Source: Aliidiomarina sp047920995
Lineage (GTDB): Bacteria > Pseudomonadota > Gammaproteobacteria > Enterobacterales > Alteromonadaceae
Assembly: GCF_047920995.1 (NCBI RefSeq)
Contig: NZ_JBLRWZ010000031.1
Span: 1-31,988 of the forward strand
DNA: 31,988 bases
Direction of reading: 5' to 3'
Part shown: piece after piece, positions 1 to 7,554 of the stretch
How positions within the stretch are numbered: position 1 is the stretch's first letter
How the letters are laid out: each line of letters begins with the position of its first letter
Program-made: the position numbers and the translations under genes
Notes under the pieces: model-generated
The model's input: the letters and a program-made list of their open reading frames with translations, nothing else
The model's database searches: none
Told to the model about the DNA's origin: nothing

Positions 1-1
1 G

Positions 2-835
2 CGCAAAGGCGAAGTGCGTGTGAATAAAAAACGGATTAAGCCCGATTACCGCCTAAAAGAAGGTGATGAGGTGCGAATTCCTCCGGTGCGGGTTGCTGAG
101 AAGAATGATTTGCCAAACCCAAAGCTGGAGAAGATAGCTCAGCTCGAAAATTGTATCGTGTTCGAAGATGATTGCATGCTGGTGGTGAACAAACCTGCCG
201 GGATGGCGGTACATGGTGGCTCTGGATTGCAGTATGGCCTTATTGAGGGGCTGCGTGCCCTGCGGCCGAACGCTAAGTTTTTGGAGTTAGTACATCGTTT
301 AGATCGGGATACTTCAGGTTTACTAATGGTGGCTAAGAAACGTTCTGCGTTGCGGTCTTTGCATGAACAATTGCGTGAAAAAGACATGGATAAAACCTAC
401 GTAGCGCTAGTTTATGGCAGTTGGCAGGGCAAAATTAAAAAGGTTGATGCGCCATTATTGAAAAACACTTTGCAATCGGGTGAACGCGTAGTGCGAGTGG
501 ATGAAGCAGGAAAGCCTTCATTAACCCGTTTTAAAGTTCGCGAGCGTTATCCGCAAAGCGATATTAATGCAACATTAATAGAGTGCTCTCCAGTAACAGG
601 GCGAACACACCAAATTCGTGTGCATACTCAATGCGTGGGCCATCCGATTGCCCATGATGACAAGTACGGTATGCGTGGTTTTGATGAGCAATTGCGTAAA
701 ATAGGCTTGAACCGTTTATTCTTGCACGCTGAACGTTTAAATATTCGCCATCCTAAAACCGGGGAAGCGGTTGTTTTTAGTGCGCCCCTTGATGCTGAGT
801 TAGCTGCGGTATTAAACGCATTAAGAGGAAAGTAG
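2..835 (+). CDS. rluC: 23S rRNA pseudouridine synthase RluC, 5'-truncated
   Basis: The reading frame is open from the first complete codon of the window, so the true start and most of the N-terminal S4 RNA-binding domain lie upstream. The visible first residues (RKGEVRVNKKRIKP and on to EGDEVRIPPV) are the end of that S4 domain. A GTG at 14 is internal, not the start. The catalytic domain follows, with the RluA-family signature HRLDRDTSG, whose Asp is the catalytic residue, and the later GRTHQIRVH motif. In the family, RluC isomerises uridines 955, 2504 and 2580 of 23S rRNA (E. coli numbering). The neighbouring maf, yceD and rpmF match the E. coli rluC locus, which separates it from RluA and RluD. 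The stop lies 2 bases before the next gene, so the two are probably co-transcribed. Confidence 0.93.
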   Translation, partial: RKGEVRVNKKRIKPDYRLKEGDEVRIPPVRVAEKNDLPNPKLEKIAQLENCIVFEDDCMLVVNKPAGMAVHGGSGLQYGLIEGLRALRPNAKFLELVHRLDRDTSGLLMVAKKRSALRSLHEQLREKDMDKTYVALVYGSWQGKIKKVDAPLLKNTLQSGERVVRVDEAGKPSLTRFKVRERYPQSDINATLIECSPVTGRTHQIRVHTQCVGHPIAHDDKYGMRGFDEQLRKIGLNRLFLHAERLNIRHPKTGEAVVFSAPLDAELAAVLNALRGK

Positions 836-837
836 GG

Positions 838-1521
838 ATGGTAATGAGCAGTAACTTAAGGTTCCCACTGGTTGTGTTTGATTGGGATGGTACGTTAATG
901 GATTCAGTGCCTCGGATTGTATCCTGCATGCAAAAAATGGCGCAGCAAGCGAGTTTACCTGTGCCGGCAGAATCAGCCGTGCGCGATATCATTGGTTTAA
1001 GCCTCTGGGTTGCGCTTGAGCGTTTGTTTGATTGCCATGAAGAAAGCGAACAACAGCAGCTAATTGCTATCTATCGAGAACTGTACGTGCACACCGATCC
1101 TACTCCTTCACCATTGTTCAATGGCGTTGTTGATGTATTAACCGAACTTACTGAGCAGGGAGTTCAACTCGGAGTAGCAACCGGAAAAGCGCGGCAAGGC
1201 TTAGAGCGAGCATGGCAGCAAACGAATACGGGGCACTTTTTCAGCGTTTCGCGCTGTGCTGATGAAGCTCAATCGAAACCGCATCCACAAATGTTGCAAC
1301 AAATTTTAACGCACACGGGCTACACTGCCGAACAAACAGTGATGATTGGCGATTCACGTTATGATTTACAAATGGCTAAAAACGCAGGTATGCCTTCGAT
1401 AGGCGTAACCTGGGGTGTGCATGATCACGGTGAGCTTGATGCGGAGCAGCCTATAGCGATCATGCAAGCTATTGAAGAACTGCCTTACATATTGCGGCAG
1501 GCAAAAATAACTCCCGCATAA
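838..1521 (+). CDS. HAD-superfamily hydrolase (phosphoglycolate phosphatase-like)
   Basis: A 227-residue HAD-IA phosphatase. Motif I is FDWDGTLMDS near residues 14-23, with the nucleophilic Asp 15 and the acid/base Asp 17. Motif II is the Thr of VATGKAR, motif III the Lys of SKPHPQ, and motif IV is MIGDSRYDLQMAKNAG. An alpha-helical cap lies between motifs I and II, as in Gph-type enzymes. The start at ATG 838 is 2 bases after the rluC stop and is preceded by an AGAGGA ribosome site inside the rluC end; a second in-frame ATG at 844 is also possible. HAD phosphatases of this kind commonly sit next to rluC in gammaproteobacteria. Substrate is not readable from sequence: small phosphorylated sugars or 2-phosphoglycolate are guesses. 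Confidence 0.88.
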   Translation: MVMSSNLRFPLVVFDWDGTLMDSVPRIVSCMQKMAQQASLPVPAESAVRDIIGLSLWVALERLFDCHEESEQQQLIAIYRELYVHTDPTPSPLFNGVVDVLTELTEQGVQLGVATGKARQGLERAWQQTNTGHFFSVSRCADEAQSKPHPQMLQQILTHTGYTAEQTVMIGDSRYDLQMAKNAGMPSIGVTWGVHDHGELDAEQPIAIMQAIEELPYILRQAKITPA

Positions 1522-1562
1522 CGCACATATCCTAAATCACTTAAACGCCTAAACCACTGAAA

Positions 1563-2207
1563 TTAAGGTATTTCAACACCAAAGCGCTCGAGTAGTTCAA
1601 CTAAACGAATGAGAGGCAAGCCAATTAGGCTATTGGGGTCATCACCTTTCATGCGGCGAAATAGCGTAATCCCCAACCCTTCGCTTTTAAAACTACCGGC
1701 GCAATTCAGTGGTTGCTCTTTCTGTATATAGCGGCGAATTTGCGCTTCATTTAAATCACGAAAATACACCGTGTAGGGCTCAGTTAACGCATGTAACTCA
1801 TCGGTGGCTGAATTTAACAAAGCTAACCCAGTATAAAAGGTAACAGCCCGACCACTGCAATGCTGTAACTGTTTCACCGCAGCTTCCACTGTTCCTGGCT
1901 TACCAAAAATCTGCCCGGTACAAACTGCTACTTGATCGGAACCAATAATAAAATGCTCGGGAAACTGAGTTTGCAATGCCCGGGCTTTGGCAACCGCTAA
2001 GCGTTGCACTAGCTGAATAGGTGTTTCATCTTCATGCGCAGTTTCATCAATATTGGGGGAAGCCGCAGTAAAAGGTATTTGTATGCGTTGCAGTAGCTCT
2101 TGGCGATATACGGAACTAGATGCGAGTACTAGGGGCAGCTGCTCGCGTGCCGCTAACCGCGCTTTTTTCTCATAATCAAATAATCCAACATGTTCAGTAG
2201 TGTGCAC
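1563..2207 (-). CDS. maf: Maf-family nucleoside triphosphate pyrophosphatase (YceF type)
   Basis: Maf proteins hydrolyse nucleoside triphosphates, including modified ones, to monophosphates, a pool-cleaning role; some members affect septation. The family hallmarks are clear: the LVLASSSVYRQELL opening, IDE in the substrate loop, the KA-rich helix, GSDQVAVC, GKPGT and the late FKSEGLG segment. The frame is open back to 2333, but the Maf domain begins about 65 residues in. I chose the GTG at 2207 because an AGAGG sits 6 bases upstream; this gives 214 residues, about 20 more than usual. A CTG at the domain edge would give 191. The gene converges on the HAD gene (41 bp apart, no clear terminator) and diverges from yceD. 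The YceF assignment over YhdE rests on location. Confidence 0.88.
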   Translation of the reverse strand: MHTTEHVGLFDYEKKARLAAREQLPLVLASSSVYRQELLQRIQIPFTAASPNIDETAHEDETPIQLVQRLAVAKARALQTQFPEHFIIGSDQVAVCTGQIFGKPGTVEAAVKQLQHCSGRAVTFYTGLALLNSATDELHALTEPYTVYFRDLNEAQIRRYIQKEQPLNCAGSFKSEGLGITLFRRMKGDDPNSLIGLPLIRLVELLERFGVEIP

Positions 2208-2321
2208 CGGAAACCTCTGTGGTAGAATACGCCTTTGGGTTATTTTGCCATGCTTTGTACTATGAAATGTAACTTTCTTGCTACATTTTCGTAGAAACAG
2301 AGGCTTAGGGGCGAAATTTCT

Positions 2322-2350
2322 TTGACTATCCACTTACCAACCATTATCAT
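2322..2350 (+). promoter_or_regulatory. Sigma-70 type promoter for yceD-rpmF-plsX
   Basis: TTGACT at 2322-2327 and TATCAT at 2345-2350 are separated by exactly 17 bases, each matching the consensus at 5 of 6 positions. Transcription would begin near 2357, only about 3 bases before the yceD ATG at 2360. Just upstream there is also an inverted repeat, AAATGTA (2265-2271) and TACATTT (2282-2288), in the maf-yceD divergent region, which could be an operator; no regulator is suggested by the sequence. Confidence 0.6.
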
Positions 2351-2359
2351 TCGCGCGCT

Positions 2360-2878
2360 ATGCAAAAGGTTCTAATACCGCTTTCGGTTGACCCGGTACG
2401 AAATTCAGGCAAACGGCTCTCTTTTGATGGTTACATACCGTCAAAACATTTGTCACGTTTAAATGAAGTACTGGCATCACCATGTTCAGATGTAGAGGCC
2501 ACGCTCTCATTTGCAACAGATGAGCAAAAGATTCATTATTTTCGTGGTTATGCGAAAGCTAAAGTTGAGCTAATTTGTCAACGCTGTGGTGAACCCATGG
2601 CTCACGAATTAGCCGTAGAGTTTCAGTATGCACCGATAACGAAACGGCAAACTGTCGAAGATTTACCGGAGCATTACGAAGCAGCTGAATTGAATGAACT
2701 AGGGGAAGTTCTGCTCCATCCTTTAGTTGAAGATGAGCTGTTACTCGCATTGCCTATTGTGGCAAAGCATACTGAGCAGGACTGTGCTATTAAAAGTGAT
2801 ACAATGAGTTATGGTGATATTCCTGCGGAAGCAGAGAAACGCAACCCGTTCGCTGTATTACAGAAGCTTAAGAAATAA
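2360..2878 (+). CDS. yceD: YceD (DUF177), rRNA-associated protein
   Basis: A 172-residue protein that begins MQKVLIPLSVDPVRNSGKR, closely like E. coli YceD, and keeps the central Cys-x2-Cys (CQRCGEP) and the C-terminal NPFAVLQKLKK tail. DUF177 proteins are linked to 23S rRNA accumulation and are almost always encoded directly before rpmF, as here (21-bp gap). The molecular role is not settled from sequence; the Cys pair suggests metal or RNA contact. The start is fixed by the family's N-terminus, yet no Shine-Dalgarno precedes it, and a good promoter ends just 9 bases upstream, so the transcript is predicted to be nearly leaderless. Confidence 0.92.
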   Translation: MQKVLIPLSVDPVRNSGKRLSFDGYIPSKHLSRLNEVLASPCSDVEATLSFATDEQKIHYFRGYAKAKVELICQRCGEPMAHELAVEFQYAPITKRQTVEDLPEHYEAAELNELGEVLLHPLVEDELLLALPIVAKHTEQDCAIKSDTMSYGDIPAEAEKRNPFAVLQKLKK

Positions 2879-2899
2879 CCGATTTAGGAGACCAGTCAA

Positions 2900-3067
2900 A
2901 TGGCTGTACAAAAAAACCGTAAAACTCGTTCAGCACGCGGCATGCGTCGTTCACATGATGCACTAACTGGTGTTGAGCTGTCTGTAGATCAAACAAGTGG
3001 CGAAACTCATCGTCGTCACCACGTAACTGCAGATGGTTATTACAAAGGTAAGAAAGTTATCGCTTAA
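2900..3067 (+). CDS. rpmF: 50S ribosomal protein L32
   Basis: A 55-residue, strongly basic protein starting MAVQKNRKTRSARGMRRSHD, which is the conserved bL32 N-terminus, and ending GYYKGKKVIA. bL32 is a structural protein of the large ribosomal subunit near the peptidyl transferase region. The zinc-binding cysteines present in some bL32 proteins are absent, as in the E. coli type. A clear TAGGAG ribosome site lies at 2884-2890. The gene is short but certain. It sits between yceD and plsX, an arrangement that couples ribosome and membrane-lipid gene expression in enterobacteria. Confidence 0.97.
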   Translation: MAVQKNRKTRSARGMRRSHDALTGVELSVDQTSGETHRRHHVTADGYYKGKKVIA

Positions 3068-3072
3068 GGCGT

Positions 3073-4107
3073 ATGGCAAAAAATACTGTTGTAATTGATG
3101 CGATGGGTGGTGACCGCGGTCCCGCCATCGTTGTTGCAGCGCTCATACGAGCGCTGCAATCATTTCCAGAAACAGATTTTATTGTTACTGGCGATGAACC
3201 TCGTTTAAAAAGCTTGCTTGCTCGTGAGAGTAAGGGGCACTCTGTTGATCTATCCCGCGTTCGTATTCACCACACTAGCCAAATCGTGCAAATGAGCGAT
3301 AAACCTGGCGAATGTATCCGTAAAAAAGCTGATTCTTCGATGCGTGCTGCAATTGATCTGGTTGCTGATGGCACTGCTCAAGCTTGTGTTAGCGCTGGCA
3401 ATACCGGTGCGCTCATGGCGATGGCGTATATGTACTTAAAAACCTTGCCTGGAGTGCTTCGCCCAGCATTAGTAGCGCCAATCCCAAATGAAACAGGTAA
3501 GCAAGGCTTTCTATTGGATTTGGGGGCGAACCCTGTATGTGATGCCGGAACGCTATTTCAGTTTGGTGTGATGGGATCGGTACTGGCGCGTGAATTAAGC
3601 GGTATAGAGCGCCCGAAAGTTGCTCTGCTGAATATGGGTACAGAAGAAATCAAGGGCCCGGATGTGGTGAAGCAGGCTGGTTTATTGTTATCACAATCGG
3701 AATCTGTGAACTACACCGGCTTTATTGAAGGTTCCGATTTATTCAGCAGTGCAGCTGATGTAGTGGTTTGTGATGGCTTTACCGGCAATATCGCACTGAA
3801 AAGTTGCGAAGGCATGGCCAAGCTAGTGTATGAGCACTTTCAACGCAGTATGAAATCACATTGGTTGAGCCGCAGCTTGGCTTGGATACTCTATAGACGG
3901 CAACGAAAATCCTGGGCGTGGCTCAACCCCGACCAGTATAACGGCGCAAGTTTGATAGGATTGCGCGGTGTGGTGGTAAAAAGCCACGGGAATGCATCAG
4001 CGAACGCGTTTTATAGCGCCATTAGCAATGCAATTGCGGAGGCTGAGTTAAATTTACCAGCGCGCATTCACAATAAAGTAGAGCAGGTGCTGCAAGAACA
4101 ACATTAA
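3073..4107 (+). CDS. plsX: Phosphate acyltransferase PlsX
   Basis: PlsX converts acyl-ACP and phosphate to acyl-phosphate, the acyl donor used by PlsY in phospholipid synthesis; it is a peripheral membrane enzyme. The 344-residue sequence opens with VVIDAMGGDRGP, the family signature, and contains SAGNTGALMA and DGFTGNIALK, also typical. Length matches the family. The ATG at 3073 begins 5 bases after the rpmF stop, and the AAGG around 3066-3069 can serve as a ribosome site, so translation is probably coupled. A 104-bp gap with a strong hairpin separates it from fabH. Confidence 0.96.
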   Translation: MAKNTVVIDAMGGDRGPAIVVAALIRALQSFPETDFIVTGDEPRLKSLLARESKGHSVDLSRVRIHHTSQIVQMSDKPGECIRKKADSSMRAAIDLVADGTAQACVSAGNTGALMAMAYMYLKTLPGVLRPALVAPIPNETGKQGFLLDLGANPVCDAGTLFQFGVMGSVLARELSGIERPKVALLNMGTEEIKGPDVVKQAGLLLSQSESVNYTGFIEGSDLFSSAADVVVCDGFTGNIALKSCEGMAKLVYEHFQRSMKSHWLSRSLAWILYRRQRKSWAWLNPDQYNGASLIGLRGVVVKSHGNASANAFYSAISNAIAEAELNLPARIHNKVEQVLQEQH

Positions 4108-4118
4108 TATCGCCTCAC

Positions 4119-4145
4119 GATGTGCTGGCGGTACCGCAGCACATC
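4119..4145 (+). promoter_or_regulatory. Hairpin between plsX and fabH
   Basis: GATGTGCTG (4119-4127) pairs with CAGCACATC (4137-4145); the stem continues with CG/CG after a single bulged G at 4128, closing on a GTAC loop. It lies 12 bases after the plsX stop. There is no U-run after it, so it is not a simple intrinsic terminator; an RNA stabilising or processing element is the likeliest reading. Confidence 0.5.
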
Positions 4146-4211
4146 TGGCATTGGCTCTGGCGCTCATTTTAACGCGCAACCATGTCGGCAGTAACGAGGA
4201 GTGAATATTAA

Positions 4212-5228
4212 GTGCACGCAACTGAAACCGCATCAATGCATAGCCCTGCAGCAGAAACTACGCAAAAGCGCTATGCAAAATTGGCTGGAACCGGCCATTA
4301 CCTTCCTTCACAACGTTTAACTAACGCTGATTTAGAGCAACGCGTAGATACCAGCGATGCGTGGATTCGAGAGCGCACTGGTATTCTTGAGCGCCGTATT
4401 GCTGGCAATAACGAATCAGTGGTAACCATGGGCACTGAGGCAGCAAAGCAGGCCTTAACCGCGGCAGGGTTGCAGGCGCAAGATTTAGATCTCATTGTAA
4501 TGGCAACCACCTCTGCTGATCGCGCATTTCCAAGTGCTGCGTGCGAAGTACAGTTTGCCCTTGGTGTTACTGAGATTCCTGCATTTGATGTGGCTGCCGC
4601 CTGCTCGGGTTTTATCTTTGCCTTATCAGTTGCTGAAAAATACATTATCAGCGGCGCGGCGAAAAATGTGTTAGTGATTGGCAGTGATACGTTATCGCGC
4701 TTATGTAACCCGGATGATCGGAATACCGTGATTTTATTTGGCGATGGCGCCGGCGCTGCAGTATTATCAGCAAGCTCTGAACCTGGAGTGTTATCTACCC
4801 ATATCTTTAGTGCCGGTGAGTTTGGTGCATTATTGGGAGCCGATCATCCAAATCGTGACGAGCAGGCGTTTCAGCAAGAAGCGTGGCTGTATATGAAGGG
4901 CCGCGAAGTATTTAAGGTTGCAGTAGCGAAACTAGCTGAGCTGGTAGAGCAAACCTTGGCAAAGAATAACTTAACCGCAGCGGATTTAGATTGGTTAGTG
5001 CCACACCAGGCGAACTATCGAATTATTCAGGCTACTGCGAAAAAACTTAAAATGCCGATGGAGCAAGTGGTAATGACGCTGGCTGAAACCGGCAATACCT
5101 CTGCGGCATCAGTTCCGATTGCGCTTGATGTAGCAATTCGTGATGGCCGCATTAAACCCGGGCAAACGTTGCTATTAGAAGCGTTTGGGGGCGGTTTTGC
5201 GTGGGGTTCTGCACTAATAAAATATTAA
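4212..5228 (+). CDS. fabH: Beta-ketoacyl-ACP synthase III (FabH)
   Basis: FabH condenses acetyl-CoA with malonyl-ACP to start each fatty acid. The catalytic triad is visible: Cys 131 in AAACSGF, His 265 in VPHQANYR and Asn 295 in GNTSAAS. The C-terminus EAFGGGFAWGSALIKY is typical. The frame starts at a GTG at 4212 with AGGAG at 4197-4201, 10 bases away; an ATG at 4236 has no better site. Starting at 4212 gives 338 residues, about 20 more than E. coli FabH, as a short polar N-terminal tail before KLAGTGHYLP. It is followed by fabD, fabG and acpP. Confidence 0.95.
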   Translation: MHATETASMHSPAAETTQKRYAKLAGTGHYLPSQRLTNADLEQRVDTSDAWIRERTGILERRIAGNNESVVTMGTEAAKQALTAAGLQAQDLDLIVMATTSADRAFPSAACEVQFALGVTEIPAFDVAAACSGFIFALSVAEKYIISGAAKNVLVIGSDTLSRLCNPDDRNTVILFGDGAGAAVLSASSEPGVLSTHIFSAGEFGALLGADHPNRDEQAFQQEAWLYMKGREVFKVAVAKLAELVEQTLAKNNLTAADLDWLVPHQANYRIIQATAKKLKMPMEQVVMTLAETGNTSAASVPIALDVAIRDGRIKPGQTLLLEAFGGGFAWGSALIKY

Positions 5229-5267
5229 GCGATAGATGCGTATCGCATGCTGAAAATGAGGGATTTT

Positions 5268-6197
5268 ATGAAGCAAAAAGTAGCGTATGTTTTTCCAGGG
5301 CAAGGCTCGCAAACTGTGGGTATGCTTGCTGATTTAGCAGCTCAATATCCGCAAGTGAAAGCAACCTTTGCCGAAGCATCTGAAGTGTTGGGCTATGATT
5401 TGTGGAACGTAGTGCAAAATGATACCGATGGTAAGCTGAATCAAACGGAAGTAACCCAGCCTGCATTACTAGCGGCTAGTGTGGCGGTTTATCGCTGTAT
5501 CAGTAATGATATTCAACCTACGGTAATGGCAGGCCATAGCTTAGGTGAATATTCGGCGTTGGTATGTGCCGGTGCATTGAGCTTTACCGATGCGATTGCA
5601 TTAGTAGAGCTACGTGGCAAGGCCATGCAAGAGGCCGTTCCTGCGGGGATTGGATCTATGGCGGCAGTAATCGGGTTAGATGATGATAAAGTTGCAGCAG
5701 CATGCGCAGAAGTGGCAAACGGCGATATCGTAGCGCCGGTAAATTATAACTCGCCTGGGCAAGTAGTAATTGCTGGTGAAAAAACAGCTGTAGATCGTGC
5801 GGCGGAAGCCTGCAAAGCCGCAGGTGCAAAACGGGTATTACCGCTATCGGTTAGCGTGCCTTCTCATTGTGCACTTATGGCCCCAGCTGCTGATGATTTA
5901 GCAGCTGCGTTAGATGGTATAGAGGTGCGGTTACCTCGTATTCCTGTAATTCATAACGTAAACGTAGCGGAAGCGAAATCACCCGAAGAACTGCGCGAAG
6001 CATTGGTTGCGCAACTGTATTCACCAGTGCGCTGGACTGAAACAGTACAAGAAATTAGTAAACGCGGTGCCACGCATATTTATGAAGTAGGGCCAGGCAA
6101 AGTGTTAACCGGCCTGGCTAAGCGCATTAACCGTGATGTTACAGCGGTGGCAGTAGGGGATAGTGAAGCAGTTGCAGCATTAAACGCAACTGTATAG
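5268..6197 (+). CDS. fabD: Malonyl-CoA:ACP transacylase (FabD)
   Basis: FabD moves malonyl groups from CoA to ACP, supplying the extender for FabH and the elongating synthases. The sequence begins MKQKVAYVFPGQGSQTVGM, has the nucleophile Ser 91 in AGHSLGEYSALVC and the partner His 200 in VSVPSHCALM, and ends with YEVGPGKVLTGLAKRI. From ATG 5268 the protein is 309 residues, the same as E. coli FabD, and TGAGGGA at 5257-5263 is a good ribosome site, so I prefer it over the in-frame ATG at 5247. Spacing from fabH is 39 bp; the genes are surely in one transcript. Confidence 0.96.
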   Translation: MKQKVAYVFPGQGSQTVGMLADLAAQYPQVKATFAEASEVLGYDLWNVVQNDTDGKLNQTEVTQPALLAASVAVYRCISNDIQPTVMAGHSLGEYSALVCAGALSFTDAIALVELRGKAMQEAVPAGIGSMAAVIGLDDDKVAAACAEVANGDIVAPVNYNSPGQVVIAGEKTAVDRAAEACKAAGAKRVLPLSVSVPSHCALMAPAADDLAAALDGIEVRLPRIPVIHNVNVAEAKSPEELREALVAQLYSPVRWTETVQEISKRGATHIYEVGPGKVLTGLAKRINRDVTAVAVGDSEAVAALNATV

Positions 6198-6205
6198 AAC
6201 ATTGA

Positions 6206-6220
6206 GTGCTAAAAAAGCAC
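6206..6220 (+). promoter_or_regulatory. Small hairpin in the fabD-fabG gap
   Basis: GTGCT (6206-6210) and AGCAC (6216-6220) flank an AAAAA loop, just after the fabD stop. TGAGTG upstream can alternatively pair with CACTCA near 6236-6241. There is no U-run, so termination is unlikely. The element is short and its function is uncertain. Confidence 0.25.
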
Positions 6221-6266
6221 AGGTTAGGTATACAACACTCAGGTTTATAACCATAAGGAGAGCTAT

Positions 6267-7007
6267 ATGGAAGGCTCATTAAACGGCCAAGTTGCTTTGG
6301 TTACCGGTGCCACTCGTGGTATTGGTAAAGCAATTGCAGAAAATTTAGTAGCTGCGGGCGCCACAGTAATTGGCACTGCAACGAGTGAAAATGGCGCCAA
6401 CGCAATTAGCGCTTATTTAACAAATAATGGTGTAGGTAAGGTATTAAATGTTACCGAAGACGGCGCCATTGATGCATTGTTAAGTGAAATCACGAAAGAG
6501 TTTGGCAAAATCGATATCCTTGTGAATAACGCTGGCATTACCCGTGATAACTTATTGATGCGCATGAAAGATGATGAATGGGATGCGGTGATACAAACCA
6601 ACTTAACCGCGGTATTCAAAATCTGTAAAGCAGTGATGCGCGGCATGATGAAGAATCGCCATGGCCGCATTATTAATATCGGTTCGGTAGTTGGTACCAC
6701 GGGCAACCCGGGGCAAGCGAACTACTGCGCGGCAAAAGCAGGCTTAATTGGCTTTACCAAAGCACTAGCAAAAGAAATTGCCTCACGTGGTGTAACAGTG
6801 AACGCAGTGGCGCCAGGCTTTATTGATACCGACATGACCAAATCGTTAACAGATGAGCAACGTGAACGAATTTTTGATACGATTCCTGCTGGTCGTTTAG
6901 GTAGCCCTGCAGAAATTGCTGCGGCAGTGGGTTTTCTGGCATCATCGGGCGCGGCATACATTACCGGTGAAACCATTCATGTTAATGGTGGCATGAGTAT
7001 GGTTTAA
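6267..7007 (+). CDS. fabG: 3-oxoacyl-ACP reductase (FabG)
   Basis: FabG is the NADPH-dependent short-chain dehydrogenase that reduces 3-oxoacyl-ACP in each elongation cycle. The cofactor motif TGATRGIG lies at residues 13-20, NNAG at 87-90, and the catalytic set is Ser 140 (NIGSVVG), Tyr 153 and Lys 157 (YCAAK). The C-terminus GETIHVNGGMSMV is characteristic of FabG rather than of other SDRs. The length of 246 is normal. A strong TAAGGAG ribosome site sits at 6254-6260, 6 bases before the ATG. Confidence 0.96.
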   Translation: MEGSLNGQVALVTGATRGIGKAIAENLVAAGATVIGTATSENGANAISAYLTNNGVGKVLNVTEDGAIDALLSEITKEFGKIDILVNNAGITRDNLLMRMKDDEWDAVIQTNLTAVFKICKAVMRGMMKNRHGRIINIGSVVGTTGNPGQANYCAAKAGLIGFTKALAKEIASRGVTVNAVAPGFIDTDMTKSLTDEQRERIFDTIPAGRLGSPAEIAAAVGFLASSGAAYITGETIHVNGGMSMV

Positions 7008-7133
7008 TAGCGGCATTGGCGCGCAACGAGGTAAGACCTCAACCAATTCGTTAAATTTTTACTTTAAGTGTGTGGCCGGAAGGCTTACACTACACGCAAA
7101 TTTATTAAAGACACCTTTATTTGAGGGTTAAAC
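7008..7133 (+). promoter_or_regulatory. fabG-acpP intergenic leader
   Basis: 126 bases without a gene. It holds a GAGGT/ACCTC hairpin close to the fabG end and a TACACT hexamer near 7087 that could be a -10 box, though the matching -35 (TTTAAG) is poor. In E. coli acpP has its own strong promoter here, so an extra promoter feeding the very abundant ACP message is expected; the sequence supports it only weakly. Confidence 0.3.
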
Positions 7134-7370
7134 ATGAGCACTATCGAAGAACGCGTTAAAAAAATTGTAATTGAGCAGCTAGGTGTTAAAGAAGAAGAAG
7201 TTAAACCAGAAGCTTCTTTTGAAAACGATTTAGGTGCTGATTCACTGGATACAGTTGAATTGGTAATGGCTCTTGAAGAAGAGTTTGAAACTGAAATTCC
7301 TGACGAAGAAGCTGAAAAGATTCGTACCGTTCAGGCAGCTATCGATTACATCAATAAGCACTCTGCTTAA
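7134..7370 (+). CDS. acpP: Acyl carrier protein
   Basis: A 78-residue acidic protein nearly identical in pattern to E. coli ACP. The phosphopantetheine attachment site is Ser 37 in LGADSLDTVELVMALEEEF, flanked by helix II, which contacts partner enzymes. It carries growing acyl chains for the fab genes upstream and is also the carrier for BioC/BioF substrates encoded later in the window. GAGGG at 7122-7126 serves as the ribosome site. A strong intrinsic terminator begins 20 bases after the stop, so acpP ends the operon instead of reading on into fabF as usual. Confidence 0.97.
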   Translation: MSTIEERVKKIVIEQLGVKEEEVKPEASFENDLGADSLDTVELVMALEEEFETEIPDEEAEKIRTVQAAIDYINKHSA

Positions 7371-7390
7371 TTGATATATCGGTTCTAGCG

Positions 7391-7426
7391 AAAAAGGCGA
7401 AATGTGCAAACATTTCGCCTTTTTTG
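7391..7426 (+). terminator. Intrinsic terminator after acpP
   Basis: A perfect stem of about 15 base pairs: AAAAAGGCGAAATGT at 7391-7405 and its reverse complement from 7410, closed by a stable GCAA tetraloop at 7406-7409 and followed by a run of T to 7425. The A-run on the left makes it potentially bidirectional, although no leftward gene is close. Confidence 0.93.
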
Positions 7427-7554
7427 TATTAGTGTTTTCGCGCACTTTGTATTTTCCTGTATAGTTTGTAGTTCATATTACTCTCGCCTAGTGCCAGCAA
7501 AGAACGAACGGTTGATGGTACGATATAGAGGCCTTGGTAGGAGCGTTATACTCT

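Noticed and set aside
1522..1562. Terminator between the HAD gene and maf
   Set aside because: No stem with a following T-run can be drawn in the 41 bases between the two convergent stops.
7512..7545. Short match to the FabF start (RYRGLG resembling VVTGLG)
   Set aside because: Only a few residues agree and the frame ends shortly after; a fabF remnant is not supported.
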